A DNA stretch of 13,629 nucleotides from JBBDIO01 sp040880365 (GTDB lineage Bacteria; Chloroflexota; Anaerolineae; Caldilineales; Caldilineaceae): assembly GCA_040880365.1 (NCBI GenBank), contig JBBDIO010000237.1, positions 1 through 13,629 on the forward strand, read 5' to 3'. The position numbers and the translations under genes were made by a program. Numbering within the stretch: position 1 is the stretch's first letter; each line of letters begins with the position of its first letter. Below are positions 7,107 through 13,629 of this stretch, one piece after another. A model generated the notes under the pieces. That model had not been told where the DNA came from. It saw only the letters and a program-made list of their open reading frames with translations, and searched no databases.

Positions 7107-9872
7107 CTATGTCCCCGACCGGCCCCCGCCCAGCGATTCCATGCGCGGGATGATTGCCGGCCCGCTGCCGCGGGTGGGTGTACGGTCATCGGGCACCCGC
7201 TCATCAGGCCCCCGGTTATCAGGCACGGGAGCATCGGGCACCGGATCATCCCGGCGCGTGCCCCGAATCTCGCCATTCCCCGCCGGCGCATAGCCCGCAG
7301 CCGGGCGCGGGGCAGAAGTGCGCGTCTCCTCGGCAGGGCGCGCCTGGCTCTCGGTGGGGTGCGCCGCGTTATAGCGTTGCGATGCCGGGGTGGGATCATC
7401 GTCGTCCAGCGTAATTTCGGGCAGATTCACCCAGCTGGGATCCAGATGGAATTCCTCACGAATCGGGAAATCCAGACTGTTTTCATATTGGGCGCGGAAT
7501 TCTTCCAGCCGCTCCAACAGCGTCACCGGCAAACCATGCACAATCCACACCGCATCCATGCGCGTGTGATCGCCCGTGGGCACCCACTTGAAATCTTCTT
7601 GCCCCACCGTCGCCGCCGCCAGAACCGGATCTTCGTTGCGATTCGAAGGCACTGCCGCCAGCCGGATATGCTCCAGATTCGATTCGTGGAAGCTAAAGCG
7701 GTCGGCATCCCAGCGAATGTAGGGGGTCAACCGATCCAGCCACTGGTGAATCCGGTTATCGGGCCGCTGGCGGATGCGCTCGACTTCCTGGCTGCGCTGC
7801 ACGCCGATAATGTGATTGATATCGACCGAGGACTTGACGCGCGCCAGCAGGGGGCCATTTCCCTCAATGGTGCGCGCAAACGCGGCATAGAGCTGATCGC
7901 CCGGCAGCGCCGAGCCACTCTGCACCAGCTGTCCAAACATGGGCGACAGTGTGTTGTGCCAGTCGCCATCCTGCACCGCGCCGGCGGCACGCTGGTAGAA
8001 ATGTTCCAGATAGTCGCGGCCCACCGCGCCGGTTTCCAGCTCGTAATAGGTGCTTGTGCTGGGCTTGCCATCGGGCACACGCGGATCAATGCGATCCGCC
8101 AGACGTCCCGCTTCCTGATTGGCCTTGGCAAGCCCCACCGCGCAGGCGTCGATTTGGGTGCGCAGGGCCTCGCGCATCGCGCCCGCCTGCTTTGCCAACT
8201 GGGCCACCAACGCCACTTCCACCGCGTCGCGCTGCTGATAGACACGCGAGCGCGCCTTGCGCGTTGCCATATCGCGCGCCCGGTCGCGGGCCTGGCGCGG
8301 ATTAAACGCCATCATCGCCAGTTCACCCAACCCACTGCCGATTTGCTGCAACTGCTCGGTATAACCGCCCTGCTGGGCCAAAACCTTGCGCCAGACCAGA
8401 CGGTCTTCCTCGCTCACAGGCTTGCCATTCACCAGGAAAAGCCGCTGGCGGGGCAACGATTCGGGCGGCGCAGTCGCCACATTGGCAGGGCTAAGCAAAT
8501 CGCACAGCGCAATCGCGCCGCGCAGCCCGGTCTCCATGAGCGTCTGGCGCAATGCGCCCTGCACCAATTCCCAAAAACCGTGCCATGCGCCCCGCTGTTC
8601 CGCCACCTCCTCCAAAAAAGTGTCCAGCCGGTCGTTGTCCAGCGCGCCATAGCGGGTCACTAGCTTGGTCAACAGCGTCTGCCACACGCTCAACACCTTT
8701 TGCAGATCGGCAGGCGGCAAAGGTCGCCGGGGATCGGTCAGCGACGGGCCTGCGGCAAAGCGGCGCAACAGATCTGCCGCAAAGGCGCGTTGCCAGAATT
8801 CCACCAGCGATTCATGGGGCGCGACCAAAGCCGAAGCGGCAAAACCGCTGTAGACCAGAAAATGCCCCCGCTTCACCGGCTTCACATTCGTCACTTCACC
8901 CGCCGCGCCATTAAGGTCGAAGAGCCGCTCGCGCACCACGTTCACTTCCAGACCCAGAATCTCACTGCTCAGATGGCTGATGGCCGTCAACTGAATCATG
9001 TGCGCGGCCATCGCTTCCGCGTCCGATTTGCGCGCCAGGCTGCGCCCGTTGCGGTTGGTGCGCCCAATCAAAAAGATAAAATCGAACGGCGCATAGGGTG
9101 TATCGGGCAATTCCCGCTGTTCGCTGGGATAGAGCGCCTGAAACTTCTGCGTCTCTTGAAAATAGTTCAATTCCTTGAGCGCAGCATAGGCATTGGCGCG
9201 GATACGCCGCCGCTGCAAGTCGCTGGAGATCTCATTTTCCAGCACATCGGGCAAAAAGAAGATGCCCACAATGCGCGCATTGTTGCGCACCGCGGCGCGG
9301 ATGCGATGCACGGTATCCATAAACATGCCCGACCCCGTGCCACCGCACAGGCTGCCCACCACATAGATAAGCTGGTAGTTGCCCACTACCGGGAACCCCC
9401 GGTTCTGCGCGGTTTCCATATCGCGAATCTTGTCCAGATTGGAAAGTTTCGTCTCCAGCATCTGTTTGAAGGTGACATAGTTGCGAAAGAAGCAGAGCCG
9501 CCCAATCGGGCGCAACTGCTTGGCGCCATTGTGGATATAGCCCAGGGGAATCGACGGATAGTTCCACCACCGCCCGATCTCCGGGTGCTGATCCAGGTTG
9601 GATACCAGGCGCGTGGCGTCGAACTTGCCCATATAGGCAAATTCATCGGCAAACAGCGGTTCCTGATCCAACCGGTTGACCAGGGGTTCGGTATCCAGCG
9701 CGAGCAACTGAATCATGCCCGGCAACTGTTCGCTGCCCCACACATTGCGAAAACGGCGCTTGACCGCGCGCACCGTATTGGTGCCCATACCCCCCACCCC
9801 TACCACCATGGTCGGGTAAATCGTGGGGCGGTCGAAGCCGGGTTTTTGAGAACTGGATGTACCTTGGCTCAT
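7107..9872 (-). CDS. Tubulin/FtsZ-superfamily GTPase-like protein (bacterial 'tubulin-like', Tubulin_2 type)
   Basis: This 921-residue protein has no signal or membrane segment and is predicted cytoplasmic. The first Rossmann strand and T1 loop are TMVVGVGGMGTNTV (21-34). A second strand ends in LLALDTEP (57-63), in the position of the FtsZ NTD motif, and the tubulin signature loop GGTGSGM (177-183) is intact. FFLPDVLENE (205-214) and FDFIFLIGRTNRNG (263-276) follow in the usual order. These features indicate nucleotide binding and probably polymer formation. A long helical middle (about 350-720), a closing block around IVHGLPVTLLERL (777-789), and a Pro/Asp/Arg-rich disordered tail (about 825-905) then end in AIIPRMES. 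It is far larger than FtsZ, as in the tubulin-like families defined by genome context. The gene starts 49 bp after the VWA gene, and the split paralogue follows 70 bp downstream. The start has only a weak GAGTGA-like site. GTPase activity is inferred. Confidence 0.88.
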   Translation of the reverse strand: MSQGTSSSQKPGFDRPTIYPTMVVGVGGMGTNTVRAVKRRFRNVWGSEQLPGMIQLLALDTEPLVNRLDQEPLFADEFAYMGKFDATRLVSNLDQHPEIGRWWNYPSIPLGYIHNGAKQLRPIGRLCFFRNYVTFKQMLETKLSNLDKIRDMETAQNRGFPVVGNYQLIYVVGSLCGGTGSGMFMDTVHRIRAAVRNNARIVGIFFLPDVLENEISSDLQRRRIRANAYAALKELNYFQETQKFQALYPSEQRELPDTPYAPFDFIFLIGRTNRNGRSLARKSDAEAMAAHMIQLTAISHLSSEILGLEVNVVRERLFDLNGAAGEVTNVKPVKRGHFLVYSGFAASALVAPHESLVEFWQRAFAADLLRRFAAGPSLTDPRRPLPPADLQKVLSVWQTLLTKLVTRYGALDNDRLDTFLEEVAEQRGAWHGFWELVQGALRQTLMETGLRGAIALCDLLSPANVATAPPESLPRQRLFLVNGKPVSEEDRLVWRKVLAQQGGYTEQLQQIGSGLGELAMMAFNPRQARDRARDMATRKARSRVYQQRDAVEVALVAQLAKQAGAMREALRTQIDACAVGLAKANQEAGRLADRIDPRVPDGKPSTSTYYELETGAVGRDYLEHFYQRAAGAVQDGDWHNTLSPMFGQLVQSGSALPGDQLYAAFARTIEGNGPLLARVKSSVDINHIIGVQRSQEVERIRQRPDNRIHQWLDRLTPYIRWDADRFSFHESNLEHIRLAAVPSNRNEDPVLAAATVGQEDFKWVPTGDHTRMDAVWIVHGLPVTLLERLEEFRAQYENSLDFPIREEFHLDPSWVNLPEITLDDDDPTPASQRYNAAHPTESQARPAEETRTSAPRPAAGYAPAGNGEIRGTRRDDPVPDAPVPDNRGPDERVPDDRTPTRGSGPAIIPRMESLGGGRSGT
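7186..7245 (-). repeat. 15-bp tandem repeat (4 units plus partial) in the tubulin-like C-terminal tail
   Basis: Units such as TCATCGGGCACCCGC and TCATCAGGCCCCCGG repeat in phase, with a partial fifth copy from 7246. They encode the pentapeptide series with PVPD, APVPD, NRGPD and ERVPD (residues about 877-895), extending the disordered tail without frame disruption. Confidence 0.8.
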
Positions 9873-9921
9873 AGCAAGTCACTCATAGACATATATATAC
9901 TGACGCTCCTATCCGCCGAAT

Positions 9922-12900
9922 CTACCAACTGGAAGTCCAAGGATCGCTTTGGGCGGAACGCGTCGATCCATTCGTAGTCTGCCCCGAACCAGACGGGTTC
10001 GAGGTATTCGAATCGCTATCCCACACGCTGCCCCATTCGCTGGTGCCCCACGAGGAGGCCGTGCTATCAGCAGGCGCATTGGTGGGAAAGGCTTCGCTGG
10101 CACTGGCAATGGTTTGATCATCTACCAGTTTCATCTGCATGGCGGCGGCCGCGGCGGCCTGTTCCAGCTCTTCATGTTCCATACCGCGCCCGCGTACCCG
10201 GGCCACCATAAAGAGCAACAAGAAGAGAGTCAAAGGCCCTGTACACAACAACATGGGCATAGAATAGACCGGCACCACCCAGGGCGCAAAATAGCGCTGC
10301 ATGATGCTGGGGCTGCGGAAGTAGAAATTCACGGTCCGGGGCGCATCGGGCAAGCCCGCCACCCGCACCTGCATCTGCCCGTTATACATAGTCCCTCGCA
10401 CCGGATCAAACGGAATTCCCTGGCGTGTGATCAACGTGAGCGGCACGGCATACACGCCATTCTCGTTGGGTTCGCCCTGTACCTCCACCGCCGGAATATC
10501 CAGATAGATATCGGAAAGCACGGGCGGCGCACCACTGTTCTGGCTATTGCCCACGGGGATTACGCTGCCTTCTCCGCTATCCTCATCGCTGCCCTCGCCA
10601 CTGCCGTTTGCGCCTGTTTCATCCTGCAAAATGGTATCCTGGAGCAAAGGCGCATTGCCCTCGGCATCCAGAGCCACCACCTCGACCAGAAAGGGCGGTT
10701 CACCCGTAAACCGTACCTGGATCGTCGTCTCGATGCGCGCGCCCGCGTCCTGCATATCGGGCAGGAACAGATCGCCGCTCACAATCGACCATTCAATGGG
10801 TGCAACCCGCACCTGCCAATCCAGGCGGTTGGGAAAAACATCATAATCTTCGTTGGGGCCGGAGATCTGCAAGCCGCCCGCGCACGTGCCGGGATCGACC
10901 GGCCCATTGCTGCTCACACGCAGCGGCAAAGCCAGCCCCTCGCCCCGGGCCACTGCTTCGCCCGCAGTCAGGGTCAGCCCCTCACAGGTCGGGTCCACCG
11001 GCTCCACATCCAGGCCAAATGCAAACCCCTCATATGTCACCGGCACCCAGAATTCTTCATCCAGCCGAAAGCCGGGCGACGTATTAAAGAGAATCTCCCC
11101 AAAATCGACGGTGACATCTTCTAAAAAGGCTGCCGGGCGATCCACCGTCAACGCCAGCGGAAATTCCACGCCGGGACGGATGGTCACATCTACGGGTGCG
11201 CCCGCGGGATTGCGCGCTTGCAGCGTCAGCGACCCCGTATAGCTGCCGGGGCGCAGGCGATCCAGGCCGGTAATCCGCAGCGTGGTTTGCGCCGCGCCTT
11301 CCATAGGCACATCGCCCACAAATTCCACGCCCAGCGTGCGCACTTCTTCGCCCGTTTCTTCGTGGCGCACGTTCAACGACGCGGTCAGCGCGCCGATCTC
11401 CTCCAGCGTCGTTGCGCTCAATTCCAGGGGCCACCCACCGGGCGGCATTTGCGCAAGTTCCAGCGTAGCCGGCAACCCGCCCACAATCACCGCAGGCGCC
11501 AACGTCAATTCGGTGTGCGTCCAATCGCTGAACCGCAGCCCATCCGACTGCCCCTGCAACACATAGTAGATCTGATAGGTGCGTCCGTCTAAAGGCCGAA
11601 ACGCCTCGTCGGTACACAGCCGGTCGGCGCAGACCATATTGGCCTGATGCACCAGGGACGCAGTCTCATCAATCGCGCCCTCATCGCCCGGCGCGATCAC
11701 GGGGCGATCCGATTCAAAAACAAAGACCGAGCCGCCAATGCCCTGCAAATCGATGCTGCCGCCAAACCCTGCCTGGAGCCGCGCGCGGCCATCGGGCTGC
11801 ACACCCGTTGCGGTGGGCGTGGGCGCAAACACTTCGGCGCGGGGCAAATCGTCGCGCGGACTCAGGCGAAAGGTGCGAATCAGTTGCAGTGGATTTTCGT
11901 CCTGGCCCAACTGCAAACGCAGCGTGGTAATCTGCTCGCCGGGCAGATAGGCCCGCAGATGGCTCTGACCAAAACTTTCCAGCGGCTGTTGATTGTTGCG
12001 GATCAATGGCTCGTCTGCACCCGGCCCCACCCCGCGCGCCAGAATCAGCGGCGGACGGCCCGCGGGATAGTAGCGCACCGACACCGCACTATCTGCAACG
12101 CTGGGCGGCGGATTCAACAACTGGGGATAGCTATTGGCAGTCAACACCACAAAGCCCGAACGCTCAGCGGTCGCCGCCGACCAGCTGCCTTCGCCCAGAT
12201 TATCGCCTTCCAGAATCGAGATACTGATATTGTTGTCATTCAGCGCATTGCGCGGCAACATGGGCGATTCTGCCCGATTCAGCCCCAACAGACCATCGCG
12301 CGTCGTCACCGTCGTCAAAGAGCGCACACCGTGCGCCGCGCGCGTGCTAAAGGCCAACGCGCCGTCGCTGTTGCGTCCCGTCAAAACCGAACGATTCGGC
12401 TTCATCTGGGTAAAAATCTCGGCGAACACGGGCAGCAATTCGGCGGCGGTGGTGGCTTCGGCTACCGAAATATCCGTAAACTGCTCGCGCACAAACTCGG
12501 CCGGACACCCCCCCACCTCATTACACAACACCACGGGGAAAGTCAGCGCGCCCAGATCGCGTAACGTATCGATTTCCGCGGCCACGCGTCCATCCTGCGC
12601 GCCCACATTGCCGGGTTCGGTGGGTTCGCCATCGGTCAGGAGGATGGCATATTGATTGCGGCCCGGTTCCTGGGCATTTTCCAGAATACTGCGCGCCAAT
12701 TCCATCCCCAGATCGATACGCGTATAGCCCCGCCGAAAATAATCGGTGGGCGGTTGCAGGGAATCGGTGAGAACGCGCCGGTTATTGTCGTCGCCAATGC
12801 GTTGCAGATTGCCCAGCAAGCCCACGCCATCGGCCACCCCGTCAAAGCGAATCACCGCGATGCGGTCGTCGGTATCGGCCAATTGCAACAAGAGCCGGGC

Positions 12901-13272
12901 CGCGCTATAGCGCAGGGCGGTCGGGTCACTGGGAGGGTTGACGCTCGGTTCACGGCAGGGCGGGTCAAACGGCGGCTGGTTTTGGGGCCAGGGCCAACAG
13001 GTCGCCATACTGCCCGAATCATCGAGGATGACCACCACGTCGATACCCTGCGCGCCGCTATCGGCCTCGAGTGTTTCCTGGAGGGCGAAACGGCTTTGTG
13101 GTCGCATTTCCGGGGCAGCCACAGGGGCAGCCACAGGAGCCGCCATCACACCTGCGGAGTGGGGGATCAACCCCGCGAGGATCAAAAGGCTCAAAATGCC
13201 GCAGCAAATCGGCCAGATTGCGCGCCACGCCACAATCCGGCGCGCGCCAGTTTCAAAGAACGTTTGAATCAT
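9922..13272 (-). CDS. Secreted single-pass membrane protein with N-terminal VWA domain
   Basis: With the start at 13272 the protein has 1116 residues. Arg-containing positive residues precede a hydrophobic stretch (about 23-39), and cleavage after VMA (42-44) is likely. The VWA domain (about 77-290) has a complete MIDAS metal site: DDSGS with Asp84, Ser86 and Ser88, then Thr184 in GYTRID and Asp214 in LLTDG. Several beta-sandwich-like segments follow (about 300-980). The ectodomain has exactly eight Cys in four close pairs (92/106, 250/256, 548/553, 763/797), as expected for disulphides outside the membrane. An acidic Gly/Ser linker lies near 884-903. A transmembrane helix (about 1000-1024) is followed by RVRGRG, an Ala run, and a Ser/Thr/Trp-rich cytoplasmic tail ending in DPWTSSW. 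VWA domains bind protein ligands through a metal ion. It is the first gene of the operon. The VWA call is firm; the ligand is unknown. Confidence 0.9.
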   Translation of the reverse strand: MIQTFFETGARRIVAWRAIWPICCGILSLLILAGLIPHSAGVMAAPVAAPVAAPEMRPQSRFALQETLEADSGAQGIDVVVILDDSGSMATCWPWPQNQPPFDPPCREPSVNPPSDPTALRYSAARLLLQLADTDDRIAVIRFDGVADGVGLLGNLQRIGDDNNRRVLTDSLQPPTDYFRRGYTRIDLGMELARSILENAQEPGRNQYAILLTDGEPTEPGNVGAQDGRVAAEIDTLRDLGALTFPVVLCNEVGGCPAEFVREQFTDISVAEATTAAELLPVFAEIFTQMKPNRSVLTGRNSDGALAFSTRAAHGVRSLTTVTTRDGLLGLNRAESPMLPRNALNDNNISISILEGDNLGEGSWSAATAERSGFVVLTANSYPQLLNPPPSVADSAVSVRYYPAGRPPLILARGVGPGADEPLIRNNQQPLESFGQSHLRAYLPGEQITTLRLQLGQDENPLQLIRTFRLSPRDDLPRAEVFAPTPTATGVQPDGRARLQAGFGGSIDLQGIGGSVFVFESDRPVIAPGDEGAIDETASLVHQANMVCADRLCTDEAFRPLDGRTYQIYYVLQGQSDGLRFSDWTHTELTLAPAVIVGGLPATLELAQMPPGGWPLELSATTLEEIGALTASLNVRHEETGEEVRTLGVEFVGDVPMEGAAQTTLRITGLDRLRPGSYTGSLTLQARNPAGAPVDVTIRPGVEFPLALTVDRPAAFLEDVTVDFGEILFNTSPGFRLDEEFWVPVTYEGFAFGLDVEPVDPTCEGLTLTAGEAVARGEGLALPLRVSSNGPVDPGTCAGGLQISGPNEDYDVFPNRLDWQVRVAPIEWSIVSGDLFLPDMQDAGARIETTIQVRFTGEPPFLVEVVALDAEGNAPLLQDTILQDETGANGSGEGSDEDSGEGSVIPVGNSQNSGAPPVLSDIYLDIPAVEVQGEPNENGVYAVPLTLITRQGIPFDPVRGTMYNGQMQVRVAGLPDAPRTVNFYFRSPSIMQRYFAPWVVPVYSMPMLLCTGPLTLFLLLFMVARVRGRGMEHEELEQAAAAAAMQMKLVDDQTIASASEAFPTNAPADSTASSWGTSEWGSVWDSDSNTSNPSGSGQTTNGSTRSAQSDPWTSSW
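13112..13147 (-). repeat. 12-bp tandem repeat after the VWA signal peptide
   Basis: Two identical units (GGGGCAGCCACA on the + strand) and a third diverged one encode AAPVAAPVAAP directly after the predicted signal-peptide cleavage site, forming a short Ala/Pro spacer. Confidence 0.75.
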
Positions 13273-13276
13273 TGGA

Positions 13277-13282
13277 CCTTTC
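13277..13282 (-). promoter_or_regulatory. Ribosome-binding site deciding the VWA gene start
   Basis: GAAAGG (- strand) lies 4 nt before the ATG at 13272. The upstream in-frame ATG at 13320 would add 16 residues before the signal peptide and has a poorer site, so the later start is preferred. Confidence 0.55.
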
Positions 13283-13305
13283 AGGCTTGGACATCTCCAC
13301 AATGC

Positions 13306-13317
13306 GATGCCGGCATC
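13306..13317. promoter_or_regulatory. 12-bp perfect palindrome in the operon leader, possible operator
   Basis: GATGCCGGCATC is its own reverse complement. It sits about 60 bp downstream of the predicted transcription start and about 35 bp before the VWA start codon. It could be a repressor site or a small RNA hairpin, but may be chance. Confidence 0.3.
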
Positions 13318-13381
13318 CATGTGCCTGGGCGTTGCGTCTCTGCACGCAGCAGAATTCGTACAGAACTACGGCAGAAAACGC

Positions 13382-13410
13382 ATTATGTCGTCTTGTGAGT
13401 TCCACGTCAA
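13382..13410 (-). promoter_or_regulatory. Sigma70-type promoter of the VWA-tubulin operon
   Basis: On the - strand TTGACG (-35, 13405-13410) is separated by exactly 17 bp from CATAAT (-10, 13382-13387); each box has five of six consensus bases. Transcription would start near 13375, giving a leader of about 100 nt before the ATG at 13272. It is the only strong promoter-like match I found in front of the operon. Confidence 0.65.
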
Positions 13411-13629
13411 AATTTATGAACGCGCCATGATTTTGGAATAAGTGCGTTAACCAATGAAGACGTTCGGTCCCTGGCAAACGTTCCGATGAATCCTGTGAAC
13501 GTAGGCAGATAGTGGATCAGTCGTAGCCTGAAAACCAACCACCGGCGCGACCGCCGGCAATCCAGGTCTGAGACGGCAAACTTCTGCCAGCAAAACCCAC
13601 CGCCCCACACCCATCAGGACAGGCTTGTG

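Larger units (their letters stand above)
13273..13629. other. Gene-free upstream region of the operon
   Basis: Apart from the promoter, leader palindrome and ribosome-binding site listed separately, I see no credible gene here. A small inverted repeat (CCGGCG at 13542-13547 with CGCCGG at 13552-13557, 4-nt loop) has no T-run. Short reading frames, including a 67-codon one on the - strand at 13407-13610, have no start signal or recognisable composition. The window ends before any next gene is reached. Confidence 0.6.

Noticed and set aside
9886..9902. TATATATA tract as an internal promoter before the tubulin-like gene
   Set aside because: It could serve as a -10 box, but no TTGACA-like -35 is found at 16-18 bp.
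7359..9977. Two long + strand frames (434 and 425 codons)
   Set aside because: Both are antisense to the tubulin-like gene, whose - strand product has clear nucleotide-binding motifs. Composition is Arg/His/Gln/Ala-rich and no family pattern is seen.
9949..12564. Long + strand frames of 391 and 305 codons
   Set aside because: They are antisense to the VWA gene with its complete MIDAS motif and transmembrane helix, and they show no recognisable features.
13542..13557. Inverted repeat CCGGCG/CGCCGG as terminator of an upstream gene
   Set aside because: The stem is only 6 bp and no T-run follows on either strand.
13407..13610. 67-codon frame on the - strand
   Set aside because: It overlaps the predicted promoter, has no ribosome-binding site and no protein-like pattern.

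Overview
This GC-rich window (roughly 60 % GC by eye) is bacterial chromosomal DNA with dense gene packing. The organism cannot be fixed from the sequence. A lipoprotein-type MltG next to a large tubulin-like/VWA operon would suit an environmental Gram-negative or Chloroflexota-type lineage, but this is only a guess. There is no rRNA, tRNA, CRISPR array, insertion sequence or phage gene.

Left part (1-3726, + strand): the 3' end of a hotdog-fold acyl-CoA thioesterase; a metallo-beta-lactamase-fold hydrolase with an altered second metal site; an extended-SDR NAD-dependent sugar-nucleotide epimerase; and mltG, the endolytic peptidoglycan transglycosylase. The epimerase stop nearly abuts mltG. 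A strong hairpin at 3812-3866 ends this rightward block and faces a convergent leftward block.

Right part (3867-13272, - strand, transcribed right to left): an operon of large envelope/cytoskeleton-type proteins that is the most interesting content. In transcription order it has (i) a secreted, single-pass membrane protein with an N-terminal von Willebrand A (VWA) domain, (ii) a 921-aa tubulin/FtsZ-superfamily GTPase-like protein with an intact GGTGSG nucleotide loop, and (iii) a divergent paralogue of (ii), split over two overlapping frames. This paralogue keeps the N-terminal GGxG loop but has lost the GGTGSG loop, and it has gained a central transmembrane hairpin. A good sigma70-type promoter (TTGACG, 17 bp, CATAAT) lies about 110 bp upstream of the VWA start, with a 12-bp palindrome in the leader.

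The inferred working model is a membrane-linked cytoskeletal system. The active tubulin-like protein would polymerise, the membrane-inserted pseudo-tubulin would anchor or cap it, and the VWA protein would connect it through its cytoplasmic tail to ligands outside the membrane. Makarova and Koonin (2010, cited from memory) predicted from gene context that one FtsZ/tubulin-like family forms a membrane-remodelling system with VWA proteins. This locus fits that idea but adds a membrane-embedded degenerate tubulin partner. In-frame minisatellites (9, 12 and 15 bp) occur in four of the coding regions.
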